64,000 nucleotides of DNA. Origin: Carex sylvatica (Eukaryota > Streptophyta > Magnoliopsida > Poales > Cyperaceae). Below, one piece after another: positions 35,301 through 45,123 of this stretch (the stretch's first letter is position 1; every line of letters starts with the position of its first letter). Both the position numbers and the translations under genes were made by a program. The notes beneath the pieces are model-generated. The model saw nothing but the letters and a program-made list of their open reading frames with translations, did not search any database and was not told the DNA's origin. The stretch covers positions 124,001 through 188,000 of the forward strand of contig CAXKVR010000048.1 in the NCBI GenBank assembly GCA_964058845.1, given 5' to 3'.

Positions 35301-37721
35301 TTACTCATCCTGGCTTGGAATTTCTTCAGAACACTCCTGAATTTCAAGAAAGATATGGTAAGCCTGTGATGTATAAGCAGATGATATTATAGCAAACTAC
35401 CAATAAAATTGAAATACCAAGCAGCATTGTTTTCTTGTGGAGAATGGTCAGAAATGAATGGTCAGAAAATAGGGAATTTTCTTTTCCAGTTCCAAGTAAT
35501 AGTGGGTCTACTAGCTAGCTGGTTAACACAACAGTTACCTGATAAGTAAAGTCTTGACTCTTGAGATTGGTACTGTAATGGTCAGAGGTAGGCATCCCCA
35601 TAAGACTTGAAACCTGAAAATGGTGAGTTTCTGGTAAGACTGAATGTTATCCAGAATCTCTGGAGCCTGGATTGTTCAAACTTTAGAAATTGATTGAATA
35701 GATGAGGGTAAAGCAGTAGAATATTTGCTTGGTAGCTTTAGGTGATAGAAACAGAGTAAAACCATCTAAACTTTGCCAATTGTGATTTTGAATCAATGCA
35801 TAGAAATTAATTTTGTAAATAAATAATTTGTTCAGCGGAGACGGTGATATACAGAATATTTTATTACATGAATAGAGCTGGAAATGGGCATCTCACTCTG
35901 AGGGAGCTGAAGCATGGTAATTTAATTGCTGCTATGCAACAGGCTGATGATGAAGAAGATATAAACAAAGTCCTAAGGTGCTTATGATTTTTTTCTCAGT
36001 TTAATTGTATACCTTATTTTGTCATGATTTTTCAGTATAGATTATTCCTAGGATTAGGACCTAATTGGACTGCCATTATCATGTCTTACAGATACTTTTC
36101 ATATGAGCACTTCTACGTGATATACTGCCGATTCTGGGAGCTAGATACAGATCATGATTTTTTCATCGGCAAAGAAAATCTTATAAAATATGGGAATCAT
36201 TCACTCACCTATAGGATTGTTGACCGGATTTTTTGCCAGGTTTATTGTGATTCACACTTTTTGGAAAAAAAAAATTCATTTGTACCTCTAAACCTCAATA
36301 GCTGCAATATATATCCCTGAAAACGATGTATGTTTTCCATATAAACCTACAAAACTTGCATATCCTTCCTCTTTTCATTTATTCATGGAGAAAATAATTA
36401 TTGATCAATTTCGGTAGTAAAAGGTCTTTTCTTTTTCTTTTTCTTTTTTTCTCTTTCTTTCTTGAGAGGGGAAGGGGTGGTGGTAATGTCTGTTAAATAA
36501 TATTTTCTTTTCTGCATATGTATGAGGTTGCCACTTTCCTTTTTCTTGCCTTAATATTTTTGATTCATTCATAAAGTTTTAACTGTATTGGCTACTGATA
36601 GGTTCCGAGGAAATTTGTAAGCAAGGTTGAAGGAAAGATGGGTTATGAGGATTTTGTGTACTTCATATTAGCCGAGGAAGACAAACCATCTGAGCCGAGT
36701 CTTGAGTATTGGTAATTTTATGTTCTAACAATAATCTTTGTTAGCATATTATCAAGGATTAGTATATGATCTTCTTTATGGTAGGCTCAGTACTATGATA
36801 TCCCTGACCTCACTTTCAGCTTTTCTGTATTCAGTTTGCGAGTATGAAATTAACTGGGGCTTAAGGAAATCTCTAAACATGGCCTTCTGCTAATAAAAAG
36901 AGAGAAATCCAATTAGTACATAAACCTACTAATGTTGTGGAACTGACCTCTATGTCTTGTGTATTTACTTGCAGTTGATTCATAGGACTCCATAATTAGC
37001 TTGATGTAATTATAAAAAAAAATTTCATGTACATAGCAGTAACACTTTTGATAATTTTACAGGTTTAAATGTGTAGATTTAGATGGAAATGGTATTCTGA
37101 CACCAAATGAATTGCAATTCTTCTACGAAGAGCAGTTGCATCGCATGGAGTGCATGACTCAGGAGCCTGTACTTTTCGAGGACATTCTATGCCAGATGAT
37201 TGATATGATTAACCCTGAGGTTTACCTTTTTTCTTAATTTGTACCCATATTTTAGTTCCCGCCCTTCTCTCCTACTCTCTTGACACAACAAACATGCACA
37301 TACATCTAAAGAAATTATTAAATTTTGGCAGGATGAGAGCCATCTCAAATTAAAGGACTTCAAGAGATGCAAGCTAGCTGGGCACGTTTTCAACATACTC
37401 TTTAATCTCAATAAGTTCATGGCCTTTGAAAGCCGTGATCCATTCCTTATTCGGCAGGTTTGTGCTCAGATATGTGCCATGTGTTTATTTGCTCCTTTAC
37501 TAAATTATGAGTAGTTCTTTTCTATTTATCTGGTTTTACAACCATTGTTTACCATTGTGTGGTTAATCCTGAATATGCAGGAGAGAGAGGAACCGACACT
37601 GACAGAGTGGGACCGTTTTGCCAGAAGAGAGTACATCCGTCTTTCAATGGAAGAAGATGCCGAAGATGCCTCCAACGGAAGTGCTGACGTCTGGGATGAG
37701 TCCCTTGAATCCCCTTTCTAG
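32342..37721 (+). CDS. Protein phosphatase 2A regulatory subunit B'' (EF-hand type)
   Basis: Twelve exons join in frame to 540 aa: 32342-32500, 33038-33274, 33576-33681, 34121-34220, 34710-34815, 35267-35357, 35836-35977, 36092-36239, 36602-36711, 37063-37219, 37332-37457 and 37581-37721. The N-terminus is followed by a Ser/Pro-rich linker (about 70-130). The conserved B'' core starts near [10 protein letters not shown]. Two EF-hands are visible: residues 332-343 ([12 protein letters not shown], with Asn at the last position) and 405-416 ([12 protein letters not shown], canonical). B'' subunits bind the PP2A scaffold and catalytic subunits, giving substrate choice and calcium response. The sequence fits the B'' alpha-to-epsilon group and not TON2/FASS, whose N-terminus differs. 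Intron 4 carries a 347-bp MITE. Confidence 0.93.
34272..34618. mobile_element. Foldback MITE E inside PP2A B'' intron 4
   Basis: The ends are ATAGCACACTTTGGTCC and GGACCAAAGTGCGC, inverted with a small offset. The 9-bp direct repeat TATGCATAG flanks it at 34263-34271 and 34619-34627. The inner sequence (ACATTTTTTATAATTTTTTTAC and its complement, seen here only in part) resembles MITEs B and C at 29.8-30.6 kb. Confidence 0.82.
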
Positions 37722-40051
37722 TCTTGAAAGGTCTGTTTTCTACTTTTGCCATCTAAACTCCACATATATAAATCTTCTAGTCTGATCTTTGGATTTTCCT
37801 TTCAGAGCATTCCATGAAGCAGCTAGTGTAGATGTGTGAAGTATCTTGAGGAACCTCTTTTTTGGTGATGATAAGGATGTGGTATACTGATATTGATGAT
37901 GATTTATACATTACATATTTTCCACATCAGGAGTTGCTTTGGATCAAAACACCATACTGGTGCAGGAGCAAATTTATCATAATCTGCAAGGTACCAAATG
38001 TATAACAAGGTGAGCACAGTTGATTTAGTCTTGAGAATAATACTCTTTATTTTTTTTATTCGCTATTTATTTTTTTGGGGTTGCACCTTTTGATTGTTAG
38101 GTATATCATTCCTTCTGTAGTGTTTTGGTTAGACAGTTGCCTTACAAGTACTTTTCTTTGATTTCTTTTCTTATTCTGTTTATGGAAAGCAAAGGAATGT
38201 TAATTTGCTATTTGTTATTTAGTTAATTGTACTGTCCCTAGGGGAAACTAGTCTTCACTCCATATTTAATATACTGTGTAAATTATAACATATGCTGTTT
38301 GCTATTTACTTCATTATATTTGTCCCTAGATTATAACTGAGTTCACTCTATACAAGTGTACTGTGTTAAACTGCTAATTAAGATCCTGTTTGGTACTTGT
38401 TTCGAATAAGGTGAAAGAAGAAATTTTCTATCGCTTTATGTTAAGTTTTGAAATGTTTGGTATTAGTTATTTTGTAAAAAAGTAAAAAAAAAATCGTAAT
38501 TTATCTTCATTTTTTTTGTAGTGGTTATTATCATAAGATGATTAAAAAATAACAGAAAGAAGAATAAACAATAATGAAAATACAAAATACTATTATTTTA
38601 TTATTATATTATGAGAGGAACTATAATATAAAAAATTATTAATGCATAAAATTAAGCCAGACCAATTAAGCATTGTTTGTTATTTCAGCTGATAATTTTT
38701 CGATTTGAACCTCTCGCTAATAACAAAAGTGAAAAGGTTCACATCACAAAAAATTCCAATTTTGAATAGGTTCACATGACAGAAAATTTGTTCGGAGTTG
38801 ATAATTTGAATTTGCATTTGGAATTAAAATGTCGCTTCTTTTTAGTATCACGCAGACAATATTTTTCTATATCATCAATCAACAAACTATCCTAGTGCTT
38901 ATTTAATTCCAAATTCATTCAAAAAATGTACGTTGAAATTGACTATTTTTGTCTTATTTGGGTTTTTGTAGGATAGAGGCATAGAGCTGATTTTTTTATA
39001 GATACCATTACAAAATATTATAAATAAATAGGTGAGTATTTGTGGTTTTGGAAGGTCAGGTTTACCCGGAACCAAAAAAGAGGAAAAAAAAAAAAACTGG
39101 CGGTAATTATATATAAAAAAAAAAGGAAACTGGCAGGTTAACTCAAACCCTGATGCTTTCATACAATGTTATCATAATCGGACCAGACATCAATCCAATA
39201 AAATTCCGAATTAACGGCTCACTGGTCGGACTGGTGGATCAACCGGTCCAACCGCTTATTTTATAAATACATATATTTATGAGATATGAATACAATTATC
39301 AAAAGTAATCATATTTTTATATTAGTGAGAATTCCCACATACATATTAAATAAGTACTATAAAAATAAATGCATAAATAATTAAAAATGCAAGAATTACA
39401 TGTTTTAAAGCTCAAAATATATATAAGTCATTCTTAAGATTATTAAAGTAAATATCGTATGACAGTTTTCTTTTTTTACTAATGAGTCTAGTTTTACATT
39501 TTATTTTAAAATTGAACAATCAACCCCATAGGAATTCTTCATTTTTTTTTTTTTTTTTGTGATGAACAAGATTCCAACGATCTATATTAAAAAATTAGTA
39601 CATTAGAATTTTATTTTAAAATAATAATGTTGGGATGAATTTTTTATCATTGTCAAACTTGATTGATTAAAAAAATATATTACAAAAGTACAAATAATTG
39701 TACAGAATTGTCCACAGATAAGCACCCTCAGCTACAACCTTTGCTCAGTACCTTTGAAGACTTGAACTAAAAAATAACTCTATTCCTAAGAAAGCAGAAT
39801 GTTAATTAATTAGGTGACATGAAGAACAAAGAGATTATCATATATAGTTAGCTATACATAACACAATTTAATTACCTATTAACTAGCTCAACAGCCTCAA
39901 CTGAAAAAAAAAAAAAAAAAAAAAACACCTAAGACAGTGCACCTATATAATAATCTAAAGAAGAACCAAGGAACAATTAAAATGCTCTATAAAATGCCCA
40001 GTAAAATCTGTGCTCTTTTCATCTATCCTGCCAACCTAAAACTTAATTTGA
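37722..40051. other. Gap between the PP2A B'' and PP2C-like genes
   Basis: The first few hundred bases hold the PP2A B'' 3' UTR. The rest is AT-rich with no gene recognised. A piece near 39168-39260 with ATCGGACCAGACATC and ACCGGTCCAACCG resembles the one near 48925-48990, which suggests a dispersed repeat. Long A/T runs occur near 39543 and 39906. Confidence 0.45.
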
Positions 40052-41738
40052 TCAAAAGCGAATAATGAGACAAGATATGTTGGATTTGCTCAATCTAGTG
40101 ATAGCCTCCTCAGCTAAACACTCTGCTGCCTTTTGAGCATCCTCTATATGACCTAACAAATGCACTGCTTCTTGGTACCCTAGCACCTGTACACAATATC
40201 AAAAGGCAATTAATACTTAGTATTGTCATTTTTTTGTCTCAAGGTTTGAATACAAGTTCTTGTGGAATTTACTTTTTGTATTCTAATTTAAAAATTTTGT
40301 TTTACCTCCCATATACCATTACTAGCCAGTATGATAAAGCTGGTATCAGGCTCCAGATTTCTAGTTGTTATCATCAGCTTCTCCTTTGGTTCCTTGTCTG
40401 CTTCTTTATGTGCAATGCACAGCATCGGTATTAAATCTACTAAATGCAATGTGTATATATCATGTTTTAGGTTTATTTCAAGTTAGTTTCAAAAGATAAA
40501 CTAAACAAGTACCAGAGAATGCAGTAAAAATCAATGTTGCTGTTGCTGTTGCTTTGTTCATTTACATCTTGTGCTTAGTAGTTAGAAGCCATATATTATG
40601 CTTATTGGAAATGCTTAATGCTTCTGTAATTTGATTTTGAATGCTAAATTTTATTTCAGAATTTCCTAATACGACGTTGGAATGGTTCTGTTATGTCATA
40701 AAATAATGATGTTTTTAGAAATGGATATGATCACCTGACACGGACTTGAGTGTACCAACCGGAGTTGCCGTACCGCCATTGCATAGTATTATTTGAAATC
40801 CACCAGAAGTTGCCACCACAATCTTTCTATTGCTCGACAAAAGCAAAGTGGCAAACCCTCCATTTTTATTTCCCTGCTTTGCCTTTGATTTTTTGTAGGC
40901 ATTCCTGATTGCTTTTTTACTGCTTCTCCTAACTTTACTCTGACAATGTACAAGTCAAACTGTACCAGTTAACAGACTATAAAAAGCCAGGTATTGATAT
41001 TTTTTTTTTGCATGCAAGCACCCTTATAAATTATAATTACCACATACTTCGGAAGAAAATCACCTGGTGCATATATAGGCAGCTAGAATAATACCAGCTT
41101 TAATTGTCAAAAAAAAAAAAAAAAAGCAATCTCAAGAAGTTGAAGATAAAAAGCAAAACAAAAGAAGTAAAAATTGGTTTCAATTAATTGGGTTATGAGA
41201 ATTTATCAGAGAGTAAAATATTTAGTGAAGAATAAACTGCATGCAATGAAATTAAAGAAATAATTAAGAGAGAAATTTCTAATGGTTTACAAGAAGAAGA
41301 AGAAAAGAAGAAAGAAATAATAGTAAAAGGGTTAAATTTTGTACCTCATTAAGATTCTTGGTGCTGGAAAGAAGAAGGGACTGGAGATGACCAGTGGCCG
41401 TGAGACCTTCCATTTGCTGATCAAAAACACCAAACAGGCGCATGGATATGCTATCTGTCTCCACCTTTTGCGCCACCACAGATCCTTCACAACCGTCCTG
41501 GTTCTCTACACAGTAAAACCCATATGAAATTCTTACACCTCTCCTACTTTTCTCCATCTCACCGTGTTTCTTCCTCTTCCAAACCAACCCCCCGACCTTA
41601 AAAGATTTGCATCATGATTTCCAAGAATAAGTGAGCTTAGCTTACTAGAGATTGCACTGGGCAAGAAATTAAAGAAGAATATATATATATATATATATAT
41701 AATACCTTGATCAAATGGCGGAGAAGCATGGAAGCCAT
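40052..41738 (-). CDS. PP2C-like protein, probable pseudophosphatase
   Basis: Five exons on the minus strand (41706-41738, 41345-41596, 40735-40939, 40306-40436, 40052-40186) join in frame to 251 aa. The PP2C fold is recognisable: RISYGFYCVENQD, GVFDQQMEG at 67-75, FATLLLSSNRKIVVATSGG, DTSFIILASNGIWE, and the end SKSNISCLIIRF. The metal-binding motifs are altered. The canonical DGHGG is DQQME (70-74), the Asp of VGDSR is missing (ATSGG), DG[IL]WD is NGIWE with Asn 203, and the Asp of DN[IM]T is Ser 242. This resembles the Arabidopsis PP2C-like protein 44 group. Dephosphorylation is therefore unlikely, and a binding or regulatory role is possible. The reading frame is intact, so it is probably a gene and not a relic. 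Exon 4 has a tandem splice acceptor. Confidence 0.85.
41680..41702. repeat. TA microsatellite
   Basis: A run of about eleven AT dinucleotides lies in the first intron of the PP2C-like gene, directly after the exon 1 donor on the minus strand. Confidence 0.85.
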
Positions 41739-41946
41739 AATAGCTTAATTTGTTTGCATGCTTTGGTTCCTACTCTGCTGCATGCGCTGCCACAGGTTAT
41801 ATATATATTTATTGACCGAAGAAAAAACAGGGGGGATAATTTAAGGGGAGTATTTTGTGCTTATTGTTTTCTAATTTAGGCCGCCGATTAATTTTATATC
41901 ATATTAGGATTAATTTATTCCCTTGCGAAATCCGGAGTAAGTTAAT

Positions 41947-42515
41947 GCCGAAATTTTTTTTAGTTACCACCCTAACTAATAAATCGAAATTAAATCATTA
42001 CCACTTTGTTAGCCAGAATTTCATTTCTACCACCCTTGCAGACTAGGTCCACGCACGGATCTCAATTGGTTTGCATATCCATTTTAATTGTGAAAAAATT
42101 TCCCATTTTGCAATTCAGATTGCTGAAAAGAAAAGAAAAAAATCCGTGCACAGACTGGATCTGCGAATGGATTGTAAATTTTTTTTTTTCTGTTTTACAG
42201 TTTAGATTACTGAAAAGAAAAAAAAAAATCTGTGCGCAGACTAAGTCTGCAAACATATTGTAATTTTTTTTTCCGTTTTACAATTCAGATTATTGAAAAG
42301 AAAAAAGATAAAAAAAATATGTGCGCAGACTAAGTCTGCGAATAAATTCAGTGCGCAGACTGAATCTGTGAATATATTTGGTGTGCATACTGAGTCTGTG
42401 AACCGATTGAGATTCATGCACAGACCCAATCTGCGAGGGTGGTAAAAATGAAATTATTGCTGAGTGGTAATCATTTAATTTCAATTTATTAAGGTGGTAA
42501 CTTAAAAAAAACGGC
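41947..42515. mobile_element. Terminal-inverted-repeat element with internal repeats
   Basis: The ends are about 80-bp inverted repeats. The left reads GCCGAAATTTTTTTTAGTTA followed by CCACCC, and the right end read in reverse gives GCCGTTTTTTTTAAGTTA then CCACC. Short direct repeats TTAAT (41942-41946 and 42516-42520) flank it. The interior holds several copies of a unit containing GCGCAGACTAAGTCTGCGAA-like palindromes separated by T-rich and AAGAAA stretches. It has no coding capacity. The superfamily is unclear because the flanking repeat is short. Confidence 0.78.
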
Positions 42516-42520
42516 TTAAT

Positions 42521-43749
42521 GCCACCTCATGTAACTGCCACGTGGCACTCACTCCGTCGCTAGCGCTCATTCCATATGTAACTGCCCAAAAATATTTCCT
42601 ACTTTTTATGATTTTTGTAACTGCCCAATTATAAGCAAGGATAGAGTGGGTTTGCATCCATTTCTCTGAGGTAATAGAATATTTGTGTATAGATCACTGC
42701 CGTCCAAACAGAATCCAGACCGGATAAAACGTACAAATTGGCTTTAATAGTCGTGTGGATTCTGTTAACGGTTCAGATCCAAACAGAAATATTCCGTTAC
42801 CTTAGGTGAAATGAATTCCATTAGCGCTATATCAGTCAACACTATTGACCTCTCGTGACTGGGTCGCGCTGTTAACATCTAACGGTAAAATAAAAGAATT
42901 CATATCACCTTAACTCAAATTTTGAATTTGAATTCGAATTTGATTTCATACAAATATTAAAAGAACTTTTAACACTTTAGAATTAGTCTGAATTAGTCAT
43001 TCTAAAAACTTCCGTTTAATGATTCTTAATAATAGAATTCCGTTGTTCCATCAACTAGTATAATATGGTCATTTTTATAACTTTAAATTAACCATTTTTT
43101 ATTATAAAAAAATCTTAGTTAAATTATTCAAAATTATTGAGTGTAATAGAGCCATAAAATATCCTAAATTATCCAAAATAGGCTAATATGTTGAATTAAA
43201 TAGAAAAAATATTAACGATCTATTTATGACTCTCATTTCATCGTATATTTTTAGAACAATTTTTTTAAAAATATCATTCCTAATTTCTTAATCATAGCTT
43301 TATATCCGTAAGCTTATGCTTGCAGCACACGAAGTCTAATTTTTAATTAAGAGAGGGTTCCAAACAATAAAATTTATATTATTTCTTCTGTAATAGTAAA
43401 TTTCTAACATAGCTATAAGGATTGTAAGAATTTAAGAGTATATTAAATTTGAAATAAATTAATCCGATAAAATCTGAATTCGATATTTATTTGAATGTAA
43501 AAACAATTTAATATAAATTACTTATTTCAGACAGAAAAAAAAAAAAAATAGAGGACCTAATACATTTATCTTCGATTTCATACGAAGGTGTTGTCTAAGT
43601 AAAAATAGAAGTCCATATTTAATTATCAAAGAAATAGTTACAAAAATATTTGTAACAAAACAATAAAAGTAGTTATGTCAACTTCTAGGACCACAAAAGA
43701 TGCGACAAATTATGATAGATATTCTTCTCTTTGTATTTTTTGTTTACCA
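42521..43749. other. Intergenic DNA with one foldback copy
   Basis: A copy of the GAATTC/GGATAC family lies at about 42655-42820: GCATCCATTTCTCTGAGGTA on the left, GTTACCTTAGGTGAAATGAA on the right, and an ACGGTTCAGATCC segment between. The remainder is AT-rich with no gene recognised. Confidence 0.55.
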
Positions 43750-43758
43750 GAAAAAGAC

Positions 43759-43947
43759 AAATCGACATCCAGTGCAATACCTGAGGTGCAATATATTGAT
43801 CCAAACCGTTCTTTTAACCTGGCACGAACCTCAAAGCAGATCCCCTACAGTATCAACAGGCTCCGGATTGAATTTAGCCCAACTGAAATTAATCTGGACC
43901 GTTCGTTCTTTCAAATTGCACCTCAGTACCTGGGCGGATACGCACTC
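43759..43947. mobile_element. Foldback MITE of the GAATTC/GGATAC family with perfect 9-bp target duplication
   Basis: This is a 189-bp element whose right end is GGCGGATACGCACTC. Arms pair through ACCTGAGGTGCAAT and ATTGCACCTCAGTACC. Inner AACCGTTC and ACCGTTCG segments are present. GAAAAAGAC flanks it at 43750-43758 and 43948-43956. Confidence 0.88.
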
Positions 43948-44078
43948 GAAAAAGACTGCAACCATGTCGGGCCAGGTGTACATGAATTAGTTTGTCTCAG
44001 TTCTGTTCTGTTCGTAGAAAACGCAAAAGGCCCAAAGTTCAGCTCGTACGAAATTACATCTCCCGAGTCCCAATTTTG

Positions 44079-44239
44079 GAATTCACATCCTCTCAGGTTA
44101 CTGGACTGAGTACAATTGAATTGAATGGTCTAAAATTGTTCTTTTTAACTTGGTACGAATCTCAAAGCTCAAATAATACTGCCCTTCAGTCATCCCGAGC
44201 AATTGTATTTAACTCAGGTACCTGGGAGGATACGGATAC
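44079..44239. mobile_element. Foldback MITE of the GAATTC/GGATAC family with perfect 9-bp target duplication
   Basis: This is a 161-bp element. The left end is GAATTCACATCCTCTCAGGT and the right end is ACCTGGGAGGATACGGATAC. CCAATTTTG flanks it at 44070-44078 and 44240-44248. It lies 122 bases right of the previous copy and just upstream of the likely 5' UTR of the ATG18 gene. Confidence 0.9.
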
Positions 44240-44248
44240 CCAATTTTG

Positions 44249-45123
44249 GTCGTTACTCTTCCCTTCTCCAAAAGCCTCTCTCTCGATCTCGAGAATCTCA
44301 CATGATCTTTTCATCTTTTCTTCGCATGACCATTAGCAAAAAGCTAACCCTAGATCCGAACTAACAGATGGAACAAGCTACCTTTCTCCTCGAAGCACAA
44401 TAACTCGCTTGAAGCGCTTCTTCCTTGTCCGAGCTGATTGGAACGGAAGCTGGGGCCTGTCGGGTCCTCTGGACCTCCGCTTCGCCACGTTGTGGTTTGT
44501 AGCCGACTCGTTGACCTTCTCTAGGTTAGCTTTGTTCTTCCGAATTTGTTTACTTAACAATCTTTGATAGCTTAGTTGAGTGCGTATTGGGAACAGCTTG
44601 TTAGTGTATTACAAGGATTAGGCCTAAAGGGAACTATGTCTTTTTGTTGAGATGTCCATTAATGTGCTTAATTTATGAAATTAGGAAATCATGATTGGTC
44701 AATTTCATGTTCTAATATCAGTTGTTTACACGGAGTTCATTCAAGTGGGTTTAGGGTCTGGGGAAGTCAATGTGCTGGATTGGCTATAGTAGCACCTTCA
44801 TTTTTCCAATAGTCAGGGATACTTTCTACTTTTTAATTAAATTCTGCTTGTCAGCCTTGATGTTGGTAATATCTTGCGGTAAAACAAAATGGGTTTATGC
44901 TACCTGAGCATTGAATTGGATTATTATCATCTTATGAACAATCAGAGATAAAAGTTAGAAAGTTGGAACTTTGGGGACCAACAAAAAATGGACGATGAAT
45001 AATTTACTCAAGAAATATGAAAAAGAAAAATTGACCCATACTCATCCTGGAAGGCTCAAGTACTAAAATCGATGTGTGTAGATACCTGAACCAATAATCT
45101 GATAAATTTTCTTGTAGTTCTAC
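44249..45123 (+). promoter_or_regulatory. Likely 5' UTR with an intron, ATG18 gene
   Basis: The sequence at 44260-44524 is GC-richer than its surroundings and looks like a transcribed leader. A possible donor lies near 44525. A good acceptor (TTTTCTTGTAG) ends at 45117, six bases before the ATG at 45124. A leader intron is common in plant ATG18 genes. The transcription start and the donor are inferred. Confidence 0.5.

Noticed and set aside
32342..37721. TON2/FASS identity for the PP2A B'' gene
   Set aside because: The N-terminal sequence and the Ser/Pro-rich linker differ from TON2, and the EF-hand sequences fit the other B'' subunits.
43675..44336. Open frames of 96-144 codons on the plus strand
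   Set aside because: They run through two foldback MITEs with defined ends and target duplications. The peptides show no family resemblance.
44378..44560. 60-codon basic open frame on the minus strand
   Set aside because: It lies in the likely ATG18 leader on the opposite strand, with no family resemblance.
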